A stretch of DNA of 64,000 bases from positions 1 through 64,000 of the forward strand of contig NZ_CZQA01000001.1 of NCBI RefSeq assembly GCF_001458735.1, in the 5' to 3' direction. The notes under the pieces were generated by a model, which did not search any database, was not told the origin of the DNA, and saw only the letters and a list, made by a program, of their open reading frames with translations. Positions 27,624 through 36,389 of this stretch are shown piece after piece (positions within the stretch are counted from its first letter, which is position 1; each line of letters starts with the position of its first letter). The stretch comes from Candidatus Nitrospira nitrosa (GTDB lineage: Bacteria > Nitrospirota > Nitrospiria > Nitrospirales > Nitrospiraceae). The position numbers and the translations under genes were made by a program.

Positions 27624-28070
27624 ATGGAGACCAGCACTATTCGCCTACATCGTGTCTTTCGCGCGACGCCGGAACGAATCTACCGTGCGTTTCTTGATGC
27701 AGATGCGATGACGAAATGGCTGCCACCAAATGGATTTACGGGGAAAGTGCATCATCTGGATGCGAAGGTCGGGGGGTCGTTCAGAATGTCGTTCACGAAC
27801 TTTACGACCGGCAAGAGCCACTCATTCGGCGGCAGGTACCTTGAGCTCGTGCCGCATCAACGACTCCGCTATACCGACGCGTTCGATGACCCAAACCTCC
27901 CTGGTGAGATGCACGTGACGGTGACTCTCGCACAGGTGTCGTGTGGAACGGACGTGAACATTGTGCAAGAACATGTGCCTGCCGTCATTCCTGCCGAAGC
28001 ATGCTACCTCGGCTGGCAAGAATCGTTGATCCTACTGGGGAAACTCGTCGAAGCTGAGATTCCCGAGTAA
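27624..28070 (+). CDS. SRPBCC/AHSA1-type protein
   Basis: This 148-residue protein of the START-like SRPBCC fold, Aha1-related branch, has the typical start IRLHRVFRATPERIYRAFLDAD followed by WLPPNGFTGKV, and ends in GWQESLILLGKLVEAEIP. The fold binds hydrophobic ligands in a deep pocket. AAGGAGAAAAGACA precedes ATG 27624, which is preferred over 27582. It follows the ECF42/DGPF genes, a context where SRPBCC proteins are often found. Confidence 0.88.
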   Translation: METSTIRLHRVFRATPERIYRAFLDADAMTKWLPPNGFTGKVHHLDAKVGGSFRMSFTNFTTGKSHSFGGRYLELVPHQRLRYTDAFDDPNLPGEMHVTVTLAQVSCGTDVNIVQEHVPAVIPAEACYLGWQESLILLGKLVEAEIPE

Positions 28071-28242
28071 CTCGGCAGATGCGCAAGGCCTACTGCCATA
28101 ACAATGGATGTGATAGTTGTGAGACACTTTGCAGCTCCGGACAGCCACATCTGGGAAGTCGTCCTGATGGATCCGGCTCAGATGCGGAAGGGGTAGCATC
28201 CTTCACCCCGTATGAAGAACGATTACTCGTGGAGCGAACTGG

Positions 28243-28680
28243 ATGAAGAGGAAACAAGCGATACCAAAAATAGTCGACGACTATCTCGCCGGATTTCCTC
28301 ATGCCGTTCAGGCTTCCCTTCGAAAGATACGGGCAACCATCAAGCGGGCGGCACCTGGCGCCAAAGAATCGATCAGCTATGGGATTCCAACGTTCACACT
28401 AAACGGTCCCCTGATCTACTTCGCTGGATTCAACGCACACATCGGGATTTACCCAATAACGGCAACCCTTCGTCGACAATTCCTAAAAGAGCTCTCTGAA
28501 TATCTCAGCGGCAAGGCGACCGCAAAGTTTCGGCTGGGTCAACCCATCCCCTACACCTTGATCGAACAGATCGTGAGGTTTAGGGTAAAAGAGAACGTGG
28601 TAGAAGCGAACAAAATGAAAATGGCTCGTGCTCAAAAGAAGGGAAGACGATATGGGCAAGAAAACCATTGCAAAAAATAG
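28243..28680 (+). CDS. DUF1801 (YdhG-like) protein
   Basis: This 145-residue protein opens with the DUF1801 signature IVDDYLAGFPHAVQASLRKIR. It continues with APGAKESISYGIPTF, GPLIYFAGFNAHIGIYP and a C-terminal PIPYTLIEQIVRFRVKEN helix. The family adopts an iron chaperone-like (frataxin-like YdhG) fold, but its biochemical role is poorly defined. The product ends in a basic tail. It overlaps the next gene by 29 bases, which suggests co-translation. Confidence 0.87.
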   Translation: MKRKQAIPKIVDDYLAGFPHAVQASLRKIRATIKRAAPGAKESISYGIPTFTLNGPLIYFAGFNAHIGIYPITATLRRQFLKELSEYLSGKATAKFRLGQPIPYTLIEQIVRFRVKENVVEANKMKMARAQKKGRRYGQENHCKK

Positions 28681-29140
28681 AATCTGTCTGTGGTATGACA
28701 AAGATGCGGAAGATGCCGCACGGTTCTATGCCGCAACCTTTCTCAACAGCGCCGTGGGCAGGATCTACCATGCTCCGAGCGATAACCACTCCACCAAGGC
28801 AGGCGAGGTGATCATGGTGGAATTCACGATCGCCGGTATCCCTTGTATCGGTCTCAATGGCGGTTCCGCCTTCAAGCATAATGAAGCCTTTTCGTTCCAA
28901 ATCGCGACCGACGACCAGGAAGAGACCGACCGCTACTGGAATGCCATTGTGGACAATGGCGGCCAGGAGAGTGAGTGTGGCTGGTGCAAGGACAAGTGGA
29001 GTGTCTCCTGGCAGATCACGCCACGTGTATTGATGGAGGCGATGGCTGCCGGAGGCAATGAGGCCAAACGCGCGTTCGATGTCATGATGACCATGCAGAA
29101 GATCGACATCGCCACCATTGAGGCAGCTCGGCGAGGCTGA
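28652..29140 (+). CDS. PhnB-like VOC protein (3-demethylubiquinone methyltransferase-type fold)
   Basis: This 162-residue protein begins ICLWYDKDAEDAARFYAATF and contains FTIAGIPCIGLNGGSAFKHNEAFSF and the family segment WCKDKWSVSWQITP. It belongs to the PhnB-like branch of the VOC fold, often annotated after a 3-demethylubiquinone methyltransferase although no SAM motif is present. The start 28652 (MGKKTIAK) is chosen over 28628 for its GGGAAGACG upstream. Function is unknown. Confidence 0.85.
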   Translation: MGKKTIAKNRICLWYDKDAEDAARFYAATFLNSAVGRIYHAPSDNHSTKAGEVIMVEFTIAGIPCIGLNGGSAFKHNEAFSFQIATDDQEETDRYWNAIVDNGGQESECGWCKDKWSVSWQITPRVLMEAMAAGGNEAKRAFDVMMTMQKIDIATIEAARRG

Positions 29141-29217
29141 CGTACACATTGAACTGAACACCTGATATCAGATCAAGCCACACTTTACATCATGTAGCCA
29201 AACACAAGGAGGCCGCC

Positions 29218-29817
29218 ATGCGTTTCCTATCTTTTATCGTTACCACGTTGTGTCTTGCGTTGATGGGTTCCCCTGCCCTAGCCAAGGACAAGAAGCACGA
29301 CAAGCCGATGGACAAAGAGGCGATGATGGAACTCTGGAAGCAACTCGGGACACCCGGTGAACCGCACAAGCTATTTGCCACACTGGCCGGGAGTTGGATC
29401 ACCACTACCAAGGAGTGGCTGGAACCGGGCAAGCCACCCATGGAATCCACCGGGACCGCCGACATGAAGATGTTGCTGGACGGACGATTCCTCTACCAGG
29501 AATTCAACGGGCAGATGATGGGCCAACCGTTCAATGGCATCGGCATCGATTCCTACGACAACATGCGCAAGAGATATGTGACGGCTTGGATGGATTCGAT
29601 GGGCACCGGCATTTTCCTCATGGAAGGAACCGCCGGTCCTGACGGCAGAACCATCACATTGCGTGGCTCCCATCCTGAACCAGGTGGAGGCAAAATGACG
29701 CATCGCGCCGTCTGGAAGATTATCGATGCCGACAACCAGACCTTCGATATGTACGGTGCACACCATGGCCAGAAGGAAATGAAGATGATGGAGATCACCT
29801 ATACGAGAAAACAATAG
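29218..29817 (+). CDS. DUF1579 family exported protein, copy 1
   Basis: This 199-residue protein has a signal peptide (FLSFIVTTLCLALMGSPALAKD) and a beta-rich DUF1579 domain, with LAGSWITTTKEWLEPGKPP and DGRFLYQEFNGQMMGQPF in the first half. It ends in MEITYTRKQ. The fold is thought to be an exported lipocalin-like barrel; no reaction is known. AAGGAGGCCGCC precedes the start. It is strongly similar over its full length to the next gene, so the two arose by tandem duplication. Confidence 0.85.
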   Translation: MRFLSFIVTTLCLALMGSPALAKDKKHDKPMDKEAMMELWKQLGTPGEPHKLFATLAGSWITTTKEWLEPGKPPMESTGTADMKMLLDGRFLYQEFNGQMMGQPFNGIGIDSYDNMRKRYVTAWMDSMGTGIFLMEGTAGPDGRTITLRGSHPEPGGGKMTHRAVWKIIDADNQTFDMYGAHHGQKEMKMMEITYTRKQ

Positions 29818-30045
29818 GAACAGGTGACGAGTTTCGAATCCCATGACTCGTAGAGACCTTCGGTTCGTTGACCACGGAACGGCTGCCGTATGGGCATCCA
29901 CTAGCAGGCTGTGGCAAAGCCTGCGGGCCACTCTGCTCCCGTTGGAGACTTTGAATGCTGTGCCTTTTCAGCTTGGTGAAAATGTTTATCAACACACTAC
30001 TAGCAAACGCAACGTTGAGGTTTACTCACTCGCAAGGAGATTATC

Positions 30046-30645
30046 GTGCACATACTCTCGTTCATGCTGACATCACTCTGCATCCTGCTCACCGTCTCAC
30101 CGGCCCTGGCCAAGGACATGAAAGGACAGAAACCGACGGATCCCCTCGCCATGATGGAGCTCTGGAAACAGGCCGCCATGCCTGGAGAGCCACACAAACT
30201 GTTTGCGACATTGGTTGGCAGTTGGACCACCACGACAAAGGAATGGATGGAACCGGGCAAGCCACCGATGGAGTCGACCGGAACGGCAGAATCAAACATG
30301 ATGATGGAGGGACGATTTCTCCACCAGGAATTCCACGGCCAGATGATGGGCCAACCATTCACCGGCATGAGCATCGACGCCTACGACAACATGCGAAAGA
30401 AATACATAACGGTCTGGGTAGATACGAGAGGGACCGGCGTCTTCATCATGGAGGGGACCGGGAGCGTCGATGGGAAGACCATTACCCTGAGAGGCTCACA
30501 TGCAGAACCGGGTGGAGGCACGATGACCCATCGCGCCATCTGGACCATCATTGACACCGACCATCAACTGGTTGAGATGTACCGCTCACATCACGGCCAG
30601 AAAGAAACAAAGATGATGGAGATCACCTATACGCGAAAACAATAG
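30046..30645 (+). CDS. DUF1579 family exported protein, copy 2
   Basis: This is a paralogue of the preceding gene, also 199 residues, with a signal peptide (ILSFMLTSLCILLTVSPALAKD). It shares the same core blocks, for example VGSWTTTTKEWMEPGKPP and EGRFLHQEFHGQMMGQPF. Differences cluster in the leader and at scattered surface positions. It starts with GTG preceded by GCAAGGAGATTATC. The 228 bases between the copies hold no gene but contain a short hairpin near 29905-29925. Confidence 0.85.
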   Translation: MHILSFMLTSLCILLTVSPALAKDMKGQKPTDPLAMMELWKQAAMPGEPHKLFATLVGSWTTTTKEWMEPGKPPMESTGTAESNMMMEGRFLHQEFHGQMMGQPFTGMSIDAYDNMRKKYITVWVDTRGTGVFIMEGTGSVDGKTITLRGSHAEPGGGTMTHRAIWTIIDTDHQLVEMYRSHHGQKETKMMEITYTRKQ

Positions 30646-30851
30646 GCGCCGATTGCGAATAGCAGTCTGACACAACCCTGGTTTGAGTCAATCGACGGGC
30701 TTCACACGAACGAGAAATATCAGTGATCAATCATTCCTTCGTTCGTCCTGAGGCTTTCGAAGCCTATGGTGAGTTTCTCAAACTGGATGAACAAAGGGGG
30801 TTCTTGCAACCTGATAGGCCAGATGCAGTTGGGTGGAGTTCTGATGCCCGG

Positions 30852-31151
30852 TTACGCGGCCCGGTCGCGCACCCCCTTGATTTGGCGTTCGGCTTCCAAC
30901 CAATGCTCCAGATCATTCCCTTCCTGGAACCCACTTCGCTCATAGAGAACATAGGCCAGTTCCGCGATTTGCTGATGGAGATGGTCCTGCCCTTCCGCCT
31001 GAGTTTCTACCCTTCCACTGGCAGGAGCGACAGAAAATAACTCCCGTTGAGTAGCCCGGCGCGAGCTGACCGTTTTACCCACCTTGGCAACCGAAACACG
31101 AGGCTCATTGTGGCTTGCTTCCTTCTGTTCACCGCTCGTCCGACGCGCCAT
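30852..31151 (-). CDS. DUF2934-domain protein
   Basis: This 99-residue protein has a polar, basic N-terminal half with no predicted structure. Its C-terminal helical hairpin matches DUF2934 (IAELAYVLYERSGFQEGNDLEHWLEAERQI), a motif common in small proteins with unknown function. ATG 31151 was chosen over 31208 because GGAGGGAG lies just upstream. It ends with RDRAA. The plus-strand frame opposite it is taken as a shadow. Confidence 0.8.
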   Translation of the reverse strand: MARRTSGEQKEASHNEPRVSVAKVGKTVSSRRATQRELFSVAPASGRVETQAEGQDHLHQQIAELAYVLYERSGFQEGNDLEHWLEAERQIKGVRDRAA

Positions 31152-31208
31152 AATCTCCCTCCACGTATAACGTCTTCCACCTCTTGCCCTCAGCAGAGTC
31201 TCCTTCAC

Positions 31209-31708
31209 ATTGTACCCAGATCAGTCAACGATACAACTTTCTTCGGAGATTTCAGACTCCTGCCGACTGCATCATAGATCGAGAGCTGAACACCAATTGC
31301 CTGGCGCAAGCCGTTCACGCACTGTGTCTCACAATAGAACAGTCTGCAATATTGCGGGTAGCATCACATGACTTGATGTGGTAGCGTGAAATTCATCCAC
31401 ATAACCAGCCCGCATTACTCATGATGGTTCGTGACGAAACCGTCGAGACGCGACACGAGACGGGCACGCAGAGCCTTAAGGAATCGAGGCATACTTGAAA
31501 CAGTATGTCGAGGTTCCGAGATGCGAGCCTGCCCGCCTGGTCATACAACACTTTGGACCAGGCTTGTCGCAGTGGCGTATCGGCGGTTGGAGTAGAAGCA
31601 CTCATGAATAATGCGGGCTAAGTCTGGAACCGATCGCCCGCCTGCACACATCTGCCTCGCGACCCTTTCCAGTCTATTCACCACCCACTTCTCACAGAGA
31701 GGTACCCT
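31209..31708. other. intergenic stretch without a confident gene
   Basis: This stretch of about 500 bases separates the DUF2934 gene from the FKBP gene. A minus-strand frame from 31605 to 31393 (70 residues, starting MSASTPTADTPLRQAW) could be a small gene but shows no known motif. The last 80 bases must contain the promoter and the ribosome binding site AGAGAGG of the FKBP gene. I see no repeat. Confidence 0.4.
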
Positions 31709-32251
31709 ATGAGACGTCCATATGTTGTTCCGTCACTCTGCGGTTGGGGCACAATCCTCTTTCTGACAGCGGCCTGTGCCTCAGCAGGCGACGTCAAGAA
31801 AGGTGGTTCGCCGATGACCGTGTCGAACGGGAAACAAGTCACTCTCGAATACACCCTGAAACTCGATGATCAGTCGGTCGTCGATACCAATGTCGGGGGA
31901 GAGCCGATAAAAGTCATGCAAGGCAAGCATGAAATCGTGCCCGGTCTGGAAAAGGCACTGGAAGGTATGGCGCCCGGAGAGAAGAAAAAGGTGACCGTTC
32001 CGCCGACAGAGGCCTACGGTACGGTCGATCTGAAAGCGTTTCAGGAAGTGGACCGAAAGATGGTGCCGGTCGCAGCCCAGAAGGTGGGCGCCCAGTTGGA
32101 GGGAACCACCAACGACGGGCAAAAGGTCTATCCTCGTATCTCCGAAGTGAAAAACGAGACCGTCGTGCTCGACTTCAACCATCCCCTCGCCGGCAAGACC
32201 CTCTACTTCGACGTCAAAGTGCTGGACGTGGCACAAGCCGTAACGAAGTAG
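31709..32251 (+). CDS. exported FKBP-type peptidyl-prolyl isomerase (SlyD-like)
   Basis: This 180-residue protein has a leader ending in a lipobox-like TAACAS, then an FKBP domain of the SlyD type. Key parts are VTLEYTLKLDDQSVVDTN, the EIVPGLEKALEGMAPGEKKKV core, the insert-in-flap region with YGTVDLKAFQEV, and the closing FNHPLAGKTLYFDVKVLDV. It should catalyse proline isomerisation and assist folding outside the cytoplasm. SlyD itself is cytoplasmic and metal-rich at its tail; this protein has neither feature. Confidence 0.9.
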   Translation: MRRPYVVPSLCGWGTILFLTAACASAGDVKKGGSPMTVSNGKQVTLEYTLKLDDQSVVDTNVGGEPIKVMQGKHEIVPGLEKALEGMAPGEKKKVTVPPTEAYGTVDLKAFQEVDRKMVPVAAQKVGAQLEGTTNDGQKVYPRISEVKNETVVLDFNHPLAGKTLYFDVKVLDVAQAVTK

Positions 32252-32382
32252 CTTTCTTCGTCTGGTGCGGGGCGGTGCTCACCCCGCACCAGGAAGCCGG
32301 GTTTGCCCCTCTACACTGGTCCCAGTTACCCAGGTGCTCACGCCGAACCTATTTCGCATGGCTTGCAGCCACTCAACTTCGC

Positions 32383-33159
32383 TCACCCAAGATCCGGCAG
32401 CTTGGCAATGTACTGACTGGTATGGGCCGCAAGCTTTTGTTTCACTTGGTCTCGGATGCTGGTGAGCACCTCGTCGTTGATCGTCACCTTGCCCGCGCAC
32501 TTCTCCAACTGCACCTCGTCCTTCCGAATTTTAAAGAAGAGGATCTGCGTCAACATCGACTCGGCCTTCAAGCTGAACGCCATCATCGACACCATGAATT
32601 GGTCGTTGTCGCCCTGTTCCGCCAATGCAATCTGGAAGTGTCCCGTATTGGCGTGCTTGGTCTCGCGGTCGAAAATGGTCATCCAGGGTTTGCTGTCGTC
32701 CATCGATTTTAGCGCTTCGAGCGTCGACATCACGATTGCAAGGGCCCCTGGCGTGCCTCCGAGGAAGGCTCCGGCGATTTTGAGGATCGCTTCGTGCGCT
32801 TCCAGACCATTCGCTTCTTCCGTGTAGGAAGAGAAACTGTGGTCTTGAATGACCCATCCGATATTCTGCAGCACCTCGAAGTAGGCTTTGTACCATTGGG
32901 TGACGTTCGTCTTGTCGGGCACTTGTTTATTGGCCACCAACTGGGCGAGCAGGCTCGAATTGACGATATCTTGCCGCCGTTCGGTCGATACGCCTTTCAC
33001 AAACGATACGACATCCGATGCCACAACCATGGTCTGGGTCTTCTGCGCGTTAAAATCGATGAGCTCTCGACTGCCGTCAACGACTCCACGTGTCGGAGAC
33101 GGCAACTTCGCAGCGTTGACGAATTCACGAGCTGATTGGGAGGTCACTTTTTCCCTCAT
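32383..33159 (-). CDS. unknown 258-residue protein downstream of the CHAT protease
   Basis: I do not recognise this protein. It has no signal peptide. The middle has a hydrophobic, glycine-rich helix (ILKIAGAFLGGTPGALAIVMSTLEAL), followed by a polar, beta-like region (HFQIALAEQGDNDQFMVSMMAFSL) and a helical tail. ATG 33159 is chosen because AAGGAGAGATCAA lies just upstream; the frame is open to 33255. It is the last gene of a minus-strand run behind caspase-like and CHAT proteases. That position makes it a candidate effector or protease substrate, which is inference only. Confidence 0.65.
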   Translation of the reverse strand: MREKVTSQSAREFVNAAKLPSPTRGVVDGSRELIDFNAQKTQTMVVASDVVSFVKGVSTERRQDIVNSSLLAQLVANKQVPDKTNVTQWYKAYFEVLQNIGWVIQDHSFSSYTEEANGLEAHEAILKIAGAFLGGTPGALAIVMSTLEALKSMDDSKPWMTIFDRETKHANTGHFQIALAEQGDNDQFMVSMMAFSLKAESMLTQILFFKIRKDEVQLEKCAGKVTINDEVLTSIRDQVKQKLAAHTSQYIAKLPDLG

Positions 33160-33251
33160 TTGATCTCTCCTTGATGAGTAGACTCTTGTGCTGACCATTG
33201 TCGGCGACTCGCTGGGCATTGGCCCCACGACCTGCCGTGCCTTTGTGTTCA

Positions 33252-36200
33252 TCACGACAACGTCGGCCGGCGTTTGCCTGTTTTCACCTTTATGCGGGAG
33301 GACTGACGCCCCGTGTCCTTGCGCGTTGGTTTCTTTTGTCCGAGATGTTTCGGCAAGGGCCTCGAGCGACGCGGCTCGCTGGAGGTCCCAGCAGATGTTG
33401 GTTTGGCTTGACTCGCCGAGAGCTGGTCTGGTGGCTGCAACTGTTTCAGGATTTGATCGAGTGACTCGACGGCTGATGCACTCGCGTCACGATCAGCATG
33501 CGGCAATTTCTTGAGTATCTCTCTGATAAATCTCATTTGCGTCAGAGCGGAATCTTGCTCACGTTGAGTCGTTGATGATTTGGCAAAGGCAGCCTGGTAC
33601 TTGTCCACTAGGTTGTTGCTTTCTTGAGGGAGCGACTGGCCGATGAGCGCCCGAATCAGGGCAACATCCGCGATCGTAATGGCATCCCACGCACTGCGAG
33701 GCTTTTCAAAGTTTTCTTGTGCCTGGACCTCGCATCGGGAAAGTACAACTTCCCGATCGACGTCGTCCTTCCCAAGCAGCACCTCGAGCACGATGGCGTT
33801 GAGGATCGGATAGGAATCGAGCGTTCCTGCCTGTTGCCGTCGATCTGCCGCTTCACGATAGTCGGCAGCAGCCTGTTCCAAGTGCGCTCGTATCTGCTTT
33901 GTATCTGTCTCAAGTTGAGCCAGTCTCTTTTGCGCCCCCCCCATAAGATTCAACCGCTCCGACGTCCTGGAAAAACCAAGGAGGTGCCTGCCCTTTTCAA
34001 TGGCCGCTTTAATCTGGGTCTTGTCGCCTTCTTTTGCCCCAAGTCGTACTGCTAAGTTAACCCATTGTTCGAAAGTGCGAAGCGTAGCAGGATAGGCAGG
34101 GTCCTCGCATTCAGCTGCCCGTTCATAATGAGCGATGGCTTCCTTGAAAAGACCGGCTCCGGCATAGGCCGCGCCGAGCCGCTCCTGCACGTTTCCCTGA
34201 TTCAGCCAGTCCGCCGCACAGCTCTTTTCCACCTGACTCAACACTGCACGCACCTTCGCGTCGTCAGCATGGGCGAGTGATTGCGAAAGACCATCCAACT
34301 GAAGGAGCACTTCTTCGGCCGCGACCTTTGCATCGTCACTATCGACATGGTCGCGACCTTCATTGCTGGACAGGGCAAAATCAGGATCACCATAGGCTTG
34401 ATAGGCTCCGCATGTATTAGAAGACGGAAATTTCTTCCACGTGTTGGACCGGGCTTCCTTCAGAGCCCGACCGAACGGCTGACCAGCGAGCAGATCTCGG
34501 TAGAACGATTCCGCAAAACACAGCGCCGGCTCATCCTCAACCGGCCACCCTGCCGCCACAACCGCCCGTACGCCTTTTCGGATCAATTCCCCCGCGATGC
34601 TGGCAGCCAACTTGTTCGCCGCCAACGTATTTGGGGCGGTACGATCGATCTGTCCCAAGTAGCAACAATTCAAGAACACCAATTCCGGGATCGGATCGAG
34701 CTGCGCGATTTCTGCCGCGGTGAGAAAGATCCCGCCGCTAAGGACGACGCCGGACTTGGTCCCTGTCGTTTCTGCGTCCCCTTCGTGATAATACCCGTGA
34801 CCAGCAATATGGATGATGCGATAGGGTTGGGCCAAGAGTTGATTCAAGACTTCCTCGGCCCTCAGACGAGTCGGCGTGTATTCTGTTCGATAGTCGGCTT
34901 GTTCCAGCAGCTCGGCCACACGTTTAGCCTCCGCCTTGGCACCAGGCAGATCACGATAATTGAGTGGGGTTTGAGGATTTCCAACGACCAAGGCGCTGCG
35001 GGAGGTGGTGTCTCGCGGATGGTTGTCGTAGCCGACCATTTGCAGCTGTCGGATCATCCCCATTCGGACACAGAGAGGCTGCTTTTGCTCCGGAGACTGA
35101 TCCGCATCGCTTATCAGTTCCCAGGGATAGTTGGCCGTGACATGGTCGAGAATGAAGACAACGTTTTCGAGGCTGCGGAGACTTTCTTTCAGGTCCAGCG
35201 GGATCAAGAGTTCGAACAGTGTCTTCGCGATGTCCTGACGAAAGGTCTGGGTGGTGATCGAACGTTGAATCAGTTGTTCGATCAGGTCTGACTGATTCTC
35301 CTGCAGCATCGCTTCGGCTCTCGCTCGATCCGACAGGGCCAGAAAGCGAAGCTTGTGTGGACGGAGCGCCGTCGGCTCGCAATCTCGTAAGGCCAGGTCG
35401 AGCAAGGCACGATAGACCTTCGGATCATTGCTTTGATCATCCTGTAGCACGGTGCGGAGGCGGTCCCTCAGCACGGTAGGCAGACTCATCGGAGGTGGAG
35501 GTGGCGCGTCCTGAACTGCAGAGATAGTCCAGCGACGCCAGTAGTCTTTCGTACTGGACGGAACCAGTCTGGTCTGACCGCCTTTGCCTTTCTTCAAGTA
35601 GGGTGCGACTTGAATGGCAACCTGAAACTCTTGTTCAATTCGCTTTTCGGTGCGAAACGTCGACTTGGCTGCCTCGACCGCCACATCTAGGAGCCGCTCG
35701 ATAAGCTGGATATGAACCACACGTGGCAACCCAGCACCCTGCTTCTTGACGGAGCGCTGTGCGAGGGCGCGATTTGCCAAGACCACGCCCCGTACAATAG
35801 CATTGACCGAATCCTCCACCGCGATGTTCGCCGATGTATTCGACCCGATCAACAGGCTATTGATTGTGAGCCCTTCCGATTCCTTCCCGGAATCCACTGA
35901 ACCGCGGCACTGGTAAACGTGCAGGCAATACTCTGTCACCCCCTGCGAGATGCCTTGAATGAGCGATGACGGGGTCAATTCACCCCATTTGCCGAGTCCG
36001 ATGACAATCGCGCCATGTTGGACACCCAATATTTTTTGGATTTCACTGGACGGAGCGATGGCGACGGCGGCAGTCCCATTTCGTCCGGGGTAGCGCCCCA
36101 GGTGGTAGCGTTGGGATAACGCGCCCTGAACCATGTTGTCCACGACACGCTCTGCCCCTGCAATCGTGTCGCCCTCGTAATGGCCGAGTAAGATGGGATG

Positions 36201-36269
36201 GTTGGTGTGATTGAGATCTCCATGCAACACGGAAACTTGGAGTGTCGACTGGGTCTGTGCCGACTTCAT
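33252..36269 (-). CDS. CHAT-domain protease with N-terminal macro-like and C-terminal helical repeats
   Basis: This 1005-residue protein contains a CHAT (caspase HetF-associated) protease domain at about residues 370-635. The catalytic His is in RIIHIAGHGYY (His491) and the Cys in LVFLNCCYLG (Cys535/536). Residues 1-180 form an alpha/beta region (LLGHYEGDTIAGAERVVD, GAIVIGLGKWGEL) that resembles the leucyl aminopeptidase N-terminal macro-like fold. TPR-like helices occupy about 640-900, before a very basic tail of about 45 residues. Bacterial CHAT proteases cut specific partners in conflict and death pathways. It follows the caspase gene after 120 bases. Confidence 0.87.
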   Translation of the reverse strand: MKSAQTQSTLQVSVLHGDLNHTNHPILLGHYEGDTIAGAERVVDNMVQGALSQRYHLGRYPGRNGTAAVAIAPSSEIQKILGVQHGAIVIGLGKWGELTPSSLIQGISQGVTEYCLHVYQCRGSVDSGKESEGLTINSLLIGSNTSANIAVEDSVNAIVRGVVLANRALAQRSVKKQGAGLPRVVHIQLIERLLDVAVEAAKSTFRTEKRIEQEFQVAIQVAPYLKKGKGGQTRLVPSSTKDYWRRWTISAVQDAPPPPPMSLPTVLRDRLRTVLQDDQSNDPKVYRALLDLALRDCEPTALRPHKLRFLALSDRARAEAMLQENQSDLIEQLIQRSITTQTFRQDIAKTLFELLIPLDLKESLRSLENVVFILDHVTANYPWELISDADQSPEQKQPLCVRMGMIRQLQMVGYDNHPRDTTSRSALVVGNPQTPLNYRDLPGAKAEAKRVAELLEQADYRTEYTPTRLRAEEVLNQLLAQPYRIIHIAGHGYYHEGDAETTGTKSGVVLSGGIFLTAAEIAQLDPIPELVFLNCCYLGQIDRTAPNTLAANKLAASIAGELIRKGVRAVVAAGWPVEDEPALCFAESFYRDLLAGQPFGRALKEARSNTWKKFPSSNTCGAYQAYGDPDFALSSNEGRDHVDSDDAKVAAEEVLLQLDGLSQSLAHADDAKVRAVLSQVEKSCAADWLNQGNVQERLGAAYAGAGLFKEAIAHYERAAECEDPAYPATLRTFEQWVNLAVRLGAKEGDKTQIKAAIEKGRHLLGFSRTSERLNLMGGAQKRLAQLETDTKQIRAHLEQAAADYREAADRRQQAGTLDSYPILNAIVLEVLLGKDDVDREVVLSRCEVQAQENFEKPRSAWDAITIADVALIRALIGQSLPQESNNLVDKYQAAFAKSSTTQREQDSALTQMRFIREILKKLPHADRDASASAVESLDQILKQLQPPDQLSASQAKPTSAGTSSEPRRSRPLPKHLGQKKPTRKDTGRQSSRIKVKTGKRRPTLS

Positions 36270-36389
36270 CGTTGTCCTCCACTCAAGTCATGCAGGCACG
36301 ACACACAGACCGGTGCATCACCATCCTCACACAACACTGCGGACATGCCGAGATGGCGCACCGGACGTGATATCGTCGTCTCTATTCCT

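Noticed and set aside
29825-29850. tRNA-like T-arm sequence GTTTCGAATCCC
   Set aside because: No acceptor stem, anticodon arm or D-arm can be fitted around it.
30723-31040. 105-residue plus-strand frame
   Set aside because: It lies opposite the DUF2934 gene, which has a clear motif and ribosome binding site.
32383-33159. Bacterial gasdermin identity for the 258-residue protein
   Set aside because: The size and position fit, but I see no gasdermin-specific features by eye, so I did not name it so.
34281-35291. 336-residue plus-strand frame inside the CHAT gene
   Set aside because: It is antisense to the CHAT catalytic domain and has no family features.
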